Shown here: positions 8,542-16,889 of the stretch, in pieces | How positions within the stretch are numbered: the first letter of the stretch is position 1 | Layout: every line of letters begins with the position of its first letter | Assembly: GCA_022796015.1 (NCBI GenBank) | Contig: JAAWHU010000023.1 | Coordinates: 1-44,854 of the forward strand | DNA: 44,854 nt | Source: Hungatella sp. | GTDB lineage: Bacteria > Bacillota > Clostridia > Lachnospirales > Lachnospiraceae | Reading direction: 5' to 3' | The notes under the pieces: generated by a model | What the model saw: only the letters and a program-made list of their open reading frames with translations | Told to the model about the DNA's origin: nothing | The model's database searches: none | Made by a program: the position numbers and the translations under genes

Positions 8542-9675
8542 CTAATCCACCATAAAATCAAAACCGCCTTCGTGAATTCCATAGTAAGTAAAAAAGATAT
8601 ATTGCTTATCTGCGGTCCTCTTACAGTTGGCCTCATACTGCCACCATCTGCCATCCTGCAGATGCTGGATGAAGACACGGCCCTTTTTACCAGACTGCTG
8701 TACGGGGATATAGACCGTAATTTCACCGGGATGGCCGGATTCTACGGAATATACCCAGGAGCCCGGCTTTCTGTCCGTCTCCCCCAGGTCCATCCATTCC
8801 CTTTCTCCTACATTGACCGCGAGATCAAGCCCCTCCTCTTTGTCAATACAGGAGAAGATCATGCCATAACATTCCTGCTGCTCAAAAGCCTTTGCCCTCA
8901 TGCGGTCCTTCTCAAAGGCAGCATAGGAACGAATATACCATCCGTCATTACAGATATCGAAATCCAGGATTCCCCCTCTGCCATAGGTATGGTCATAGCC
9001 TTTTAAGTAGTCCTCCCTGCTTTTGTAGGAGATGAGGACAATCTTGGCCCCCCAATCCACGGCCCATTTTTTAAGCAATGAGGCGGCATCCGGGTTCTCT
9101 TCCTCCAGCCCTCTTAAATCCTGATCCATACAGTCGTCGATTCTTATGTTGGAAGGGCAACGACAAAGAAGCTCCTCAAAGGAGCCGGACTCATAAAATT
9201 CCCCTATAAGATTCTTCTTGTGACAGAGTGGGAAAGACATGTCCGGCTTTAAAGGCTCTGTGTACTCCAAGTAAATATCGTAGAGCCCATACCCTAAAAG
9301 AGCCTCAAAGTATTCCCCGGCTTCTTTCACAATCATCTCATACTGATAATCGTCTTTTCCCTGGGCTCCAGGCTCCTCCCCGCTTATATGTACCTGAAAG
9401 GTTTTTCCCTCATAGCTCATGTCTGCCAGCACATATCCGTTGGCCCATGGAACCAGATCTCCATCGTCACATTCCATGCAGAGCCGAATCCCCTCTGTCT
9501 CCGGTTCAAACCCATATTTTCCTCTGATATAGTTTTCTGCATTTTCTCTGCCCTGGATTTCGATTGCCTTCATGCGGTCCTTTTCTTCTTTTGTATAACC
9601 GCAGCCCCACAAAAGGATCGCCATAAGGAGACAGGCAGCCCCCAAAACCCACGGGCCAAAAGAGTGGCGCTCCAT
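8542..9675 (-). CDS. Putative lipoprotein, function unknown
   Basis: This predicted lipoprotein of about 377 residues has no recognised family. The signal WVLGAACLLMAILLWGC ends in a lipobox-like LLWGC with the modified cysteine at residue 25. The mature part is rich in Cys, Asp, Glu and Tyr, and includes a charged segment (YTKEEKDRMKAIEIQGRENAENYIRGKYGFEPETEG) and a Trp-rich C-terminus. An upstream in-frame ATG at 9717 is ruled out because it lies inside the -10 box of a promoter. The ATG at 9675 has GGGAGG 4 nt upstream. The gene lies just downstream of gtfB on the same strand but has its own promoter, so membership of the accessory Sec locus is unproven. Confidence 0.75.
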   Translation of the reverse strand: MERHSFGPWVLGAACLLMAILLWGCGYTKEEKDRMKAIEIQGRENAENYIRGKYGFEPETEGIRLCMECDDGDLVPWANGYVLADMSYEGKTFQVHISGEEPGAQGKDDYQYEMIVKEAGEYFEALLGYGLYDIYLEYTEPLKPDMSFPLCHKKNLIGEFYESGSFEELLCRCPSNIRIDDCMDQDLRGLEEENPDAASLLKKWAVDWGAKIVLISYKSREDYLKGYDHTYGRGGILDFDICNDGWYIRSYAAFEKDRMRAKAFEQQECYGMIFSCIDKEEGLDLAVNVGEREWMDLGETDRKPGSWVYSVESGHPGEITVYIPVQQSGKKGRVFIQHLQDGRWWQYEANCKRTADKQYIFFTYYGIHEGGFDFMVD

Positions 9676-9715
9676 GGTTCCTCCCGTCTTGTTCCCTATA
9701 GGAATATCTGGCTCC

Positions 9716-9744
9716 ATTATAGCAGACTCTTCTTTTCTTTACAA
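9716..9744 (-). promoter_or_regulatory. Promoter for the lipoprotein pair
   Basis: On the minus strand TTGTAA (9739-9744) and an extended -10 TGCTATAAT (TATAAT at 9716-9721) are 17 nt apart. The site sits between the gtfB stop and the lipoprotein genes. It shows that they can be transcribed independently of the accessory Sec operon, and it decides the start codon of the first lipoprotein. Confidence 0.7.
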
Positions 9745-9753
9745 TTCCCGGGG

Positions 9754-11127
9754 CTAAAAACTTGTATCCAGACACCTGATATAGGCCCCTGGCGTTTCTG
9801 CAAAGGCTCGATTCCGCTGCTTTTCAAGTCCTGCCGCCATAACCGTTTCATCCTCCATGGCCCCTCTGATATGAGAGATCATCCTGTCAGGGGCATGGGA
9901 AGGATAGATGGATTCCTCTGCCACATATTCCTGATTATGAAGTGTTCCCTGAAACGCGAATATAAGGTGATTATGCAGAAATGCCTGATACACTGCCGAT
10001 ACGATCTCCGACCCCTTATTGATATCCAAATAATAATCACATGTCTCAAAAAGTTCATCTAAAACATTCATTTTTACCGCCGGATAGAGACTTACATTCT
10101 CATAAGACCCTATGCTCATCAGTTTTGACGACATTTCCGTAAGGGCAGCAATATGAAAATGCATCTGAGGAAGCGCCTCTATAAGTTTGCGGCAATGTTC
10201 GATGTCATCGGAGTTGGTGCAGATTAACGCCTTAGGCATATGGCTGTTTTCTTTTTTAAAGGGATAGATAAATCCCAGCTTTCCAACGATATCCGGAGAT
10301 GCTCCCAGCTTAAGGAGCTTGTCATAGGAGCTTTGCTTCTGAACCATAATCTTTGACGTGCGGCCGGCTCCTCCCTTGAGGATGATCTGCATGTTGCCGG
10401 GAATCTCATTGTCAACAGGCTCCTGCCAGAACAGCACATCCCTCTTTCCCATGGCAGTGGCAGGAAGGCTCTGAGACACAAAGAAAGGCGTGGACAAGGA
10501 GTTAAAAAAGATACGCTTCTGATCGAAACCTGCCTTTTCCAGAAAATAGCGCACAAACTCTGTCTTGGAAGAGAAAAACCTCACCTTGGGCCCATCATTT
10601 AAAATAATGTTCCGGGTGACAAAATTTTCCATGATGATTTCCTGACCTGTCCCGGAGAAATAGGTCTTATTGACCTTCTGTCCCTTTGCGTTGAAAATGG
10701 TCCTGGCATACAATGCGCCGTACCGGTTGTAGTGGTCGCTGGAACGCACCACCCCCCTTTCATCATACCAGTCCACCACCTTTACCAGACGTCTGTGTCC
10801 TGGCTTTGCATAAAAGATCTTTCCCCTGACTCTGTAAAGGTGGTGAATCTCCCCTCCCCGGTTATTCCCGCTGATCTCCCAGTACTTTGGCACGGTGATC
10901 TGATTAAAATATCTTGGACGCCCCGGTATCCCCTTCACACCCTGAAAGCTGCCGAGAAAAAAACCGTATACCGACATTACGTCCGCCGGAAGAAAGCCAT
11001 CATCCTCAATGACTGCTGCCGGACATTGACAGCCCGCCTGTTCAAAAGAGGCATGAAGATTCTGGCTGTCCTGGGAATAGTCGTCAAAAAGCAGTATTAT
11101 ATCATCTGGTCTATTAAATCCGCCCAT
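9754..11127 (-). CDS. gtfB: Accessory Sec system glycosylation chaperone GtfB
   Basis: This 457-residue protein is the non-catalytic partner of GtfA. In streptococci the GtfA-GtfB complex adds the first GlcNAc to Ser/Thr of serine-rich repeat adhesins in the cytoplasm, with GtfB binding the substrate. The assignment rests on its position directly after gtfA and on sequence: an N-terminal beta-rich region (RYFNQITVPKYWEI, GKIFYAKPGHRRLVKVVDWYDERG, YARTIFNAKGQKVNKTYF) and a C-terminal glycosyltransferase-like half (MPKALICTNSDDIEHCRKLIEALPQMHFHIAALTEMSSKL) that lacks a catalytic EX7E motif. The gene overlaps the end of gtfA by 31 nt, with GGAGG 10 nt before the ATG, which suggests translational coupling. 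It is the last gene of the operon. Confidence 0.88.
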   Translation of the reverse strand: MGGFNRPDDIILLFDDYSQDSQNLHASFEQAGCQCPAAVIEDDGFLPADVMSVYGFFLGSFQGVKGIPGRPRYFNQITVPKYWEISGNNRGGEIHHLYRVRGKIFYAKPGHRRLVKVVDWYDERGVVRSSDHYNRYGALYARTIFNAKGQKVNKTYFSGTGQEIIMENFVTRNIILNDGPKVRFFSSKTEFVRYFLEKAGFDQKRIFFNSLSTPFFVSQSLPATAMGKRDVLFWQEPVDNEIPGNMQIILKGGAGRTSKIMVQKQSSYDKLLKLGASPDIVGKLGFIYPFKKENSHMPKALICTNSDDIEHCRKLIEALPQMHFHIAALTEMSSKLMSIGSYENVSLYPAVKMNVLDELFETCDYYLDINKGSEIVSAVYQAFLHNHLIFAFQGTLHNQEYVAEESIYPSHAPDRMISHIRGAMEDETVMAAGLEKQRNRAFAETPGAYIRCLDTSF

Positions 11128-12596
11128 CTCTTTTCCACCTCCACAGTAAGATAATTCTGAGCCTTTTCATAGGAATGCAGGTGCATGTTCTCTATGTCGG
11201 CTTCTGTAAACAGCCGGATGATACAGGCTGTCAGCTGTTCAACCCTTTCTCTTTTCTCCATCTTGCTATTTACGGCAATCTTGTATCCGTTCTCGTTGTC
11301 GTCGATAAAGTTCTGATTGCCGTAGCGGACGTCAAAGCCGATGATGGGAAGTCCGGATCCTACAGCCTCCATAAGTGTCAGGCCGAATCCCTCACTGGTA
11401 GAACCGGACACATAGGCCTCATAGTTCTTATATACCTCCGTCAGATTCTGCTGCCCCCGAAGCCGCACATAATCCCGGCAGCCGTACTGGTCAATCAGTT
11501 CCGTCAGCCGTTGTTCCTCCCCTCCCTTTCCGTAGATATCCAATGTAATATCCGGTATTCTCTCTTTTGCCGCCGCAACTGCCTCGATAATCCAGTCCAC
11601 ATGTTTTTCACCTGCCAGTCTTGATGCGGTAATCAGGGAATGGGGAGTTCTCCCATTCTGGGGATATTTCAGCTGGTCCAGACTTCCCACAGGGATGGTC
11701 ACAATCCCAGGCGCCGCGCCTATGTAATGCTCAAACTGCTCTTTCAGCAGATCTTTCTGAGCGTCGGTAGCCGTTATGTAGAAGTCTACCCGGTTATGCT
11801 GGGAAAACGCATATTCATAGTAGTTATTCCACAGAATATAGTCCTCATTCGTACTGCCCTCGCTGAAATGATCTGCGTGAATCGGCATGACAATATGGGC
11901 AGAGCCTGCATTCTGCATGATGGACTGCCCGATCCCCGTAGTTCTGTCTACGATGACAATATCCTTCTCTGTCAGGCCAAGGCAGGACACCATATACCCT
12001 ACCAGTTCCTCCTTGGAACACAAAAGTCTGTCGGGAAACTGATACATAACCACATCCCCATCAATGATCTCTTCGTAGGCTGTGGTACCATCCTCGTTGA
12101 AGAACCGGCGCTGATACAGATGAGCCTGCTTGTCAAGAGGTCCGTAATACTCCGAATAAATCCTGCAGTACGTAAAATAATCCTTTCTGATCAGACATCC
12201 TCCTGCAACCATCTCCACCCGGTGAACAAGGTCGCCGGTGTCGTCAACCAGGTAAACCGTATAGTAAATGTTGGTGTCTGTAAAGGTATACTTTGCCTTA
12301 GCGCCATCTCTTGAAAAGGTAAAATTCTTGTTTCCGAAAGTCTTTTGCAGATCACCCAGAGTATAGGACACCGGCGCCGTTTTACAATCCGTAAAAAATG
12401 TGTAGAGCCAGATAATCTCCGAATCCTCAAACCCGATGTTGGCAGTCATATGCTGAATGTTATCTCTCGGAAACATATCCGTAAAGATAAATTTTGCCTC
12501 CCTGCCGATTCTGCGCAGAGCCTTCGCCCTGTAGGCCTGGGCATACTCTACTCCGCTGCTGGCCCAGCCAATTCCCAAATTAAAATTGTAAATCAT
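11097..12596 (-). CDS. gtfA: Accessory Sec system glycosyltransferase GtfA
   Basis: This 499-residue GT4-type glycosyltransferase starts O-GlcNAc modification of the serine-rich repeat protein before export. The N-terminus MIYNFNLGIGWASSGVEYAQAYRAKALRRIG is characteristic of GtfA. It is followed by the beta-meander insert that contacts GtfB. The C-terminal Rossmann half carries RLAGEKHVDWIIEAV and the EX7E signature in SEGFGLTLMEAVGSGLPIIGFD. AGGAGG lies 4 nt before the ATG. The gene begins 8 nt after the secA2 stop and overlaps gtfB. No further glycosyltransferase (Gtf3, Gly or Nss type) is present, so only the core sugar-adding pair is encoded here. Confidence 0.93.
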   Translation of the reverse strand: MIYNFNLGIGWASSGVEYAQAYRAKALRRIGREAKFIFTDMFPRDNIQHMTANIGFEDSEIIWLYTFFTDCKTAPVSYTLGDLQKTFGNKNFTFSRDGAKAKYTFTDTNIYYTVYLVDDTGDLVHRVEMVAGGCLIRKDYFTYCRIYSEYYGPLDKQAHLYQRRFFNEDGTTAYEEIIDGDVVMYQFPDRLLCSKEELVGYMVSCLGLTEKDIVIVDRTTGIGQSIMQNAGSAHIVMPIHADHFSEGSTNEDYILWNNYYEYAFSQHNRVDFYITATDAQKDLLKEQFEHYIGAAPGIVTIPVGSLDQLKYPQNGRTPHSLITASRLAGEKHVDWIIEAVAAAKERIPDITLDIYGKGGEEQRLTELIDQYGCRDYVRLRGQQNLTEVYKNYEAYVSGSTSEGFGLTLMEAVGSGLPIIGFDVRYGNQNFIDDNENGYKIAVNSKMEKRERVEQLTACIIRLFTEADIENMHLHSYEKAQNYLTVEVEKRWADLIDQMI

Positions 12597-12604
12597 ATCT
12601 CCTC

Positions 12605-14941
12605 CTATGGAAGCAAAATGTGAAGCCTGTTGTCTGCATCAATATATAGATTGCTGAGAAGGATATTTCTCATTATATTGTTTAAAATCCGATGCTCCAT
12701 CTTTCGGAATGCTTCCAACGCATCCTTCTGAAACTCAAATACGGGATTTCTCTGGGCAGAGGCCCTTCCCATCACTGCCATCTGCATCTGCCAAAGATAA
12801 TCTACCTGCTCCACCCATGCATCATCAATGGCACTCAGAGCCGCTTTTCGCATAAAATCATTCATGCGCTTTTTGCTTCCTGCTTTCTTCTCCTGTTCTT
12901 TCAACCCCTGCTCTACCCGCCTCATCAGGTATATCTCCACGGCCCTGGGGTCATTAAGGGCAATCCTGCTTTCCTCCTGGTCTACATGATAAGAAATGTG
13001 ATCTAAAATATACCGTCTGAGAGAGGGCATATCCAAAGAACCTTCTCTGGCCAAAAAATCTACAATATTACCTATGGCGATGGTTCTCAGCTTCCTCTTA
13101 TCCATCCCCTCTCCGTCAAGAAGCTGATCTCTGGTGGCATAGATCAATTCCCTCTGCTTCTGCATGACCTGATCGTATTCCATAGCCCGTTTCCTAGAGG
13201 CAACCGCCTGCTCCTCCCCGATTCTCTGGGCATTGTTGATCATCTTTTTCAGCCTGGTTCTGGTAATAAATGCTTTTCCCTCTGCATATTTATCAATGTC
13301 TTTCTCCCGGTTCGCCATAACGATCTCATCCTGGAGAGACACAAAGAAACGGCTGAAACCCGGGTCTCCCTGCCTTCCGGCCCGCCCCCGTGCCTGGCGT
13401 TCCTGCCTTGTGTTGGCCATGCGTCCGATTCCGATGACTGCAAGGCCTCCTAACTCCTTCACCCCTTCTCCCAGGCGAATATCCGTCCCCCTTCCGGCCA
13501 TGGCTGTGGCTACTGTCACCGCATTCATCTGTCCTGCCTCTTTTATAATATCCGCCTCCCAAAATGCATTGTTGGCATTGAGCACATTGTGAGGGATTTT
13601 CTCCTGAACCAGCTGTCTGGATACCGCCTCTGTCTCCCGAATGGTGCTGACTACAATAAGCACCGGCTGCCCTTTTTTATGGACCGTTACCGCCTCCTCA
13701 ATGGCAGCCTGAAACTGCCCGGCAGCATTTTTGTAGTAGGAGTCTTTCCAATCCTTTCTCTGTACGGGGCAGTTGGGCGGAATCACCACCACCTCCGTGT
13801 GATAGACGCTTCTAAGCTCCTCTGCCGCATCTGCTATGGTGCCGCTCATGCCGGACATTTTAGGAAAAAGGAGAAAAAAACTTTGATAGGTAATGGATGC
13901 CACAGAACGGTTCTCCTGGGTTAGCTTCAGCTTTTCCTTTACCTCCAGCGCCTGATGCTGCCCGCCCCGAAGCTTGACTCCCGGCAGCATACGGCCCGAT
14001 CTCCCGTCCAGAAGCTGCAGCTCTCCCCCCGGTGTGATCATATACTCTTTCTCTTTTTTAAACAGAGTATGGGCTCTGAGGGCCAAAACCACGTGCCTGT
14101 TGATCTCAAAAAATTCTTCCCCATAGAAATTGTCAATCTGGAAAAATTTCTCTGCATACTCCACACCTGCCTCCGTGAGCCATACCTTGTTCTCCTCCTT
14201 CTCATAGTCCCGCTCCTCCATGAGGGTAGTGACAAAAAAATCTGCCAGCTCATAGAGATTAGACTGAACCCTGGGCGCCCCGGAGATCACAAGAGGAGTC
14301 TGGGCACTATCCAGAAGGACGGAGTCCGCCTCGTCAATAATCACATAATTAAACGCTCTCATGAACCGTTCCGATGCCGTGGATACCAGATTGTTAAGGA
14401 GATAGTCAAAGCCCAGGACACTGTGGGTGGTATAGACAATATCCGCCCTATAGATCCTCTTTTTCTCCTTGTTGGTCATCTGTACCTCTGGCTTGGAACT
14501 GACCCCTACGGCACAGGTAATTCCCATAAAATCATAGACCTGCCCCATCTCCTGGGCGTCCCTTATTGCCAGATACTCATTGGTGGTTACCAGTATCGTG
14601 CTTTTTCCTGAAAGAGCATTGAGATACAGAGGCAGGGTGGCCGCCAGGGTCTTTCCTTCCCCTGTATTCATCTCCGCCAACATCCCCTTGTGAAGGGCAA
14701 TGCCCCCCAATATCTGCGCGTCATAGGGAAACTTTCCCAACACCCGGCGGTCCGCCTCGCATATGGCTGCAAATGCCTCCGGAAGAAGATCATCAAGGCT
14801 CTCCCCCTGTGTCAGGCGTTCCCTGAACTTGACTGTCAGCCGGGACAGCTCCTTGTCCGGCAGTTCTTCCATCCTCTTCCTGTACCCCTTGACACCATGC
14901 AATAATTTTTTCAGTCCTTTTAGATTTTTAGTCTGTCCCAT
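12605..14941 (-). CDS. secA2: Accessory Sec translocase ATPase SecA2
   Basis: This 778-residue motor ATPase should drive export of the glycosylated adhesin through SecY2. Walker A is MNTGEGKT at residues 91-98, the Walker B/DEAD box is VIIDEADSVLLDSAQTPLVISG, and the second motor domain has AGRGTDIRLGEGVKELGGLAVIG and QARGRAGRQGDPG. It is shorter than housekeeping SecA. The C-terminus ends soon after the helical wing (NLYIDADNRLHILLP) and lacks the CxCxSGxxxxxCH zinc motif that binds SecB/ribosomes, as expected for SecA2 of the SecA2/SecY2 type. The gene overlaps asp3 by 14 nt and is followed 8 nt later by gtfA. Confidence 0.95.
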   Translation of the reverse strand: MGQTKNLKGLKKLLHGVKGYRKRMEELPDKELSRLTVKFRERLTQGESLDDLLPEAFAAICEADRRVLGKFPYDAQILGGIALHKGMLAEMNTGEGKTLAATLPLYLNALSGKSTILVTTNEYLAIRDAQEMGQVYDFMGITCAVGVSSKPEVQMTNKEKKRIYRADIVYTTHSVLGFDYLLNNLVSTASERFMRAFNYVIIDEADSVLLDSAQTPLVISGAPRVQSNLYELADFFVTTLMEERDYEKEENKVWLTEAGVEYAEKFFQIDNFYGEEFFEINRHVVLALRAHTLFKKEKEYMITPGGELQLLDGRSGRMLPGVKLRGGQHQALEVKEKLKLTQENRSVASITYQSFFLLFPKMSGMSGTIADAAEELRSVYHTEVVVIPPNCPVQRKDWKDSYYKNAAGQFQAAIEEAVTVHKKGQPVLIVVSTIRETEAVSRQLVQEKIPHNVLNANNAFWEADIIKEAGQMNAVTVATAMAGRGTDIRLGEGVKELGGLAVIGIGRMANTRQERQARGRAGRQGDPGFSRFFVSLQDEIVMANREKDIDKYAEGKAFITRTRLKKMINNAQRIGEEQAVASRKRAMEYDQVMQKQRELIYATRDQLLDGEGMDKRKLRTIAIGNIVDFLAREGSLDMPSLRRYILDHISYHVDQEESRIALNDPRAVEIYLMRRVEQGLKEQEKKAGSKKRMNDFMRKAALSAIDDAWVEQVDYLWQMQMAVMGRASAQRNPVFEFQKDALEAFRKMEHRILNNIMRNILLSNLYIDADNRLHILLP

Positions 14942-15374
14942 TGGTCAATTCCCGAATCACGATTGAATGAAAATGGAATGCTCTGACTCCACCATTAACC
15001 AGCTGCATACAGTAACTATAGGTTTTAAGAGGGCACCGGAAGCCGGCTGTTTTATCCCTCACTGCAATGCTTCCTGCCTCCTCCCCATATTTGTCATAAA
15101 ACACCAGACGAACCAGGCAGCACTCTGCAGGAGGGGTATCAATGTTGACGATAATCTCATAATCCCCTTCCCCATCGATCATGGGAAGGGCAGGTTCAAT
15201 TTTTTTAATCTGATAATTTGTTTTGGAATACCACTGCCTGATAATGGTTCCCGGAGCCATGAGAGAATTCTTAAATTCCACATGGTCTTTTCGATGACAG
15301 ATGATCTCGGAGCCATACAGGTAGGTATCCGTACAGTATTCATCCCAATAGATGTTCCAGCTTTGTCCTGCCAT
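14928..15374 (-). CDS. asp3: Accessory Sec system protein Asp3
   Basis: This 148-residue small cytoplasmic protein is assigned to the Asp3 family, which joins Asp1 and Asp2 in a complex that binds the adhesin and helps hand it to SecA2. It is mostly beta-stranded (NIYWDEYCTDTYLYGSEIICHRKDHVEFKNSLMAPGTIIRQWYSKTNYQ; YEIIVNIDTPPAECCLVRLVFYDKYGEEAG; HFHSIVIREL), matching the carbohydrate-binding-like fold known for Asp3. The start codon follows the asp2 stop codon directly (TAA-ATG), and the 3' end overlaps secA2 by 14 nt. Family assignment relies on size, fold pattern and locus order. Confidence 0.85.
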   Translation of the reverse strand: MAGQSWNIYWDEYCTDTYLYGSEIICHRKDHVEFKNSLMAPGTIIRQWYSKTNYQIKKIEPALPMIDGEGDYEIIVNIDTPPAECCLVRLVFYDKYGEEAGSIAVRDKTAGFRCPLKTYSYCMQLVNGGVRAFHFHSIVIRELTNGTD

Positions 15375-16889
15375 TTATTTTTTGATCCTTCTGTGAAAAT
15401 CTTCTGTTAGTATTTTTTCAAACTGGCTGGAAAACCAGCTGACAATGCCTCCTGTATTGTCATTGTGCCTGCCGTGGATTCCCTTTCCGTACACCTGAAC
15501 TCCTGCCGAGTGAAGATGGGACAGCAGCATACTGTAAGCAGAGGCATCATAATCATCTTCTATCATGTAAGAGATGATGAACTTAGAAGCACTCCAATCA
15601 GCATGATCGAATTTATCCCAGAATCTGGCGTTTAATTCCTCTATGGCCTCCTGGTTCTCTCTCCTGCACAGATACTTAAGAATATCCAGGGACGTGGGAA
15701 ATCCGCCTGGACGAACCATTTTTTCTCCCGCAGCCACTGTTCCGATACTGGCCAGAGGTTTACCCAGAATCATGGCATGAGGCCCCAGATCACATCCGTA
15801 ATACAGAGCGCCGAAGGTTCCCATGGAAAGTCCTGACAGAATGACCTGATCCCCAGTAAAGCCCAGCTCCTTCATATAACCCCGGATTGCCTCCACAATC
15901 ATTTTCTCATATTCCTCTGAGCCCATGTAGAAGCATCCCCCCTCCAGCCGGGCTTCCGCCACCAGCAAAAAGGGACATCCCATGGACCTCATAAGATTAT
16001 AGCCCTCAAAGCCTTCCCTGGTCTTATACCCGGAAAAATAAACATTGAAAGGCGGCTTCATGTCTCCCGGGTCAAAGTAACAGAACAATTCTTCCCTGTC
16101 CGACGTCACGTACCGCTCCCCTCCAGGCAGAAAATGTCCGTGTCCCCTTCTGGAATACCGGTCATGAAGAGTGATAATCTCCAGTTTTCCTGTTCCTTTT
16201 GCAAAAAGAGAGACAAAAAGATTCCCCCTGGTTCCAGGATTTTCAATTTGAACCATGTGTTCCAGATCTTCCTCGGAAAACTTCCATTTCTTTTGTACAT
16301 TGGAGATGGTTCCTGCGGCAAATAGAGTCACAGAAAGAGAGAGCTCCACATCCTTATCTTTTTTGTATTCCAGCCAAAGATCAAGACACTGCCCCTGTTC
16401 CAGGGGAATATTGTTTCTCCAGAAAACAATCTGATTTTGTTCATTTCCAAAATCCCCTTCCAGACATACGCTGTAGCCGCCCTTCCAGCGGATGCTGCCG
16501 GAAAAATCCCGAACGATTGCCAGATTCCTCAGATTGAATTTCTCCCCGTAGGGTTTGGGAAAATAATTTCTCGCCTCCCAAAGAAGAAATTTCTGAATAT
16601 CCGCCTCCTCCATGTTTTTCCCTTTTCTGCTGTTATACAGCCTTGCCATGTCTCCTTCCATCTTAACGTTTTCGGTCACAAACAAGGTATATGCTTTTGT
16701 TCCCTGATAAAGAAATTCGATCTCCTCACGGGATGGCGTCCTGTCCAGAAAAATAATATCATAGGGTGGATCCGGAACTTCCTCCAATGTCTCCCTGTAT
16801 TGAAAATCCAGAATCTTCGGCAATGTATAGAGCTTTCTCCAATCCCTGTTTCCCAACTGCAATACCCTTATCTTATCCAATCCGATCAA
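15375..16889 (-). CDS. asp2: Accessory Sec system protein Asp2 (alpha/beta hydrolase, putative O-acetyltransferase)
   Basis: This 504-residue protein has an N-terminal beta-rich region and a C-terminal alpha/beta hydrolase-like domain. In Streptococcus gordonii, Asp2 acetylates GlcNAc on the adhesin and is also needed for export. Here the nucleophile elbow is VILSGLSMGTFGALYYG with the serine at residue 355, and a likely catalytic histidine lies in GIHGRHNDNTGG near the end. The N-terminal part carries LQLGNRDWRKLYTLPKILDFQY and a jelly-roll-like stretch. The gene overlaps the end of asp1 by 17 nt and abuts asp3. An intact Ser/His pair suggests the enzyme is active, which is inference. Confidence 0.9.
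   Translation of the reverse strand: MIGLDKIRVLQLGNRDWRKLYTLPKILDFQYRETLEEVPDPPYDIIFLDRTPSREEIEFLYQGTKAYTLFVTENVKMEGDMARLYNSRKGKNMEEADIQKFLLWEARNYFPKPYGEKFNLRNLAIVRDFSGSIRWKGGYSVCLEGDFGNEQNQIVFWRNNIPLEQGQCLDLWLEYKKDKDVELSLSVTLFAAGTISNVQKKWKFSEEDLEHMVQIENPGTRGNLFVSLFAKGTGKLEIITLHDRYSRRGHGHFLPGGERYVTSDREELFCYFDPGDMKPPFNVYFSGYKTREGFEGYNLMRSMGCPFLLVAEARLEGGCFYMGSEEYEKMIVEAIRGYMKELGFTGDQVILSGLSMGTFGALYYGCDLGPHAMILGKPLASIGTVAAGEKMVRPGGFPTSLDILKYLCRRENQEAIEELNARFWDKFDHADWSASKFIISYMIEDDYDASAYSMLLSHLHSAGVQVYGKGIHGRHNDNTGGIVSWFSSQFEKILTEDFHRRIKK

Noticed and set aside
9675..9717. Upstream ATG at 9717 as the start of the first lipoprotein
   Set aside because: The ATG is part of the TATAAT -10 box and has no ribosome site; the ATG at 9675 has one and gives a proper lipoprotein signal.
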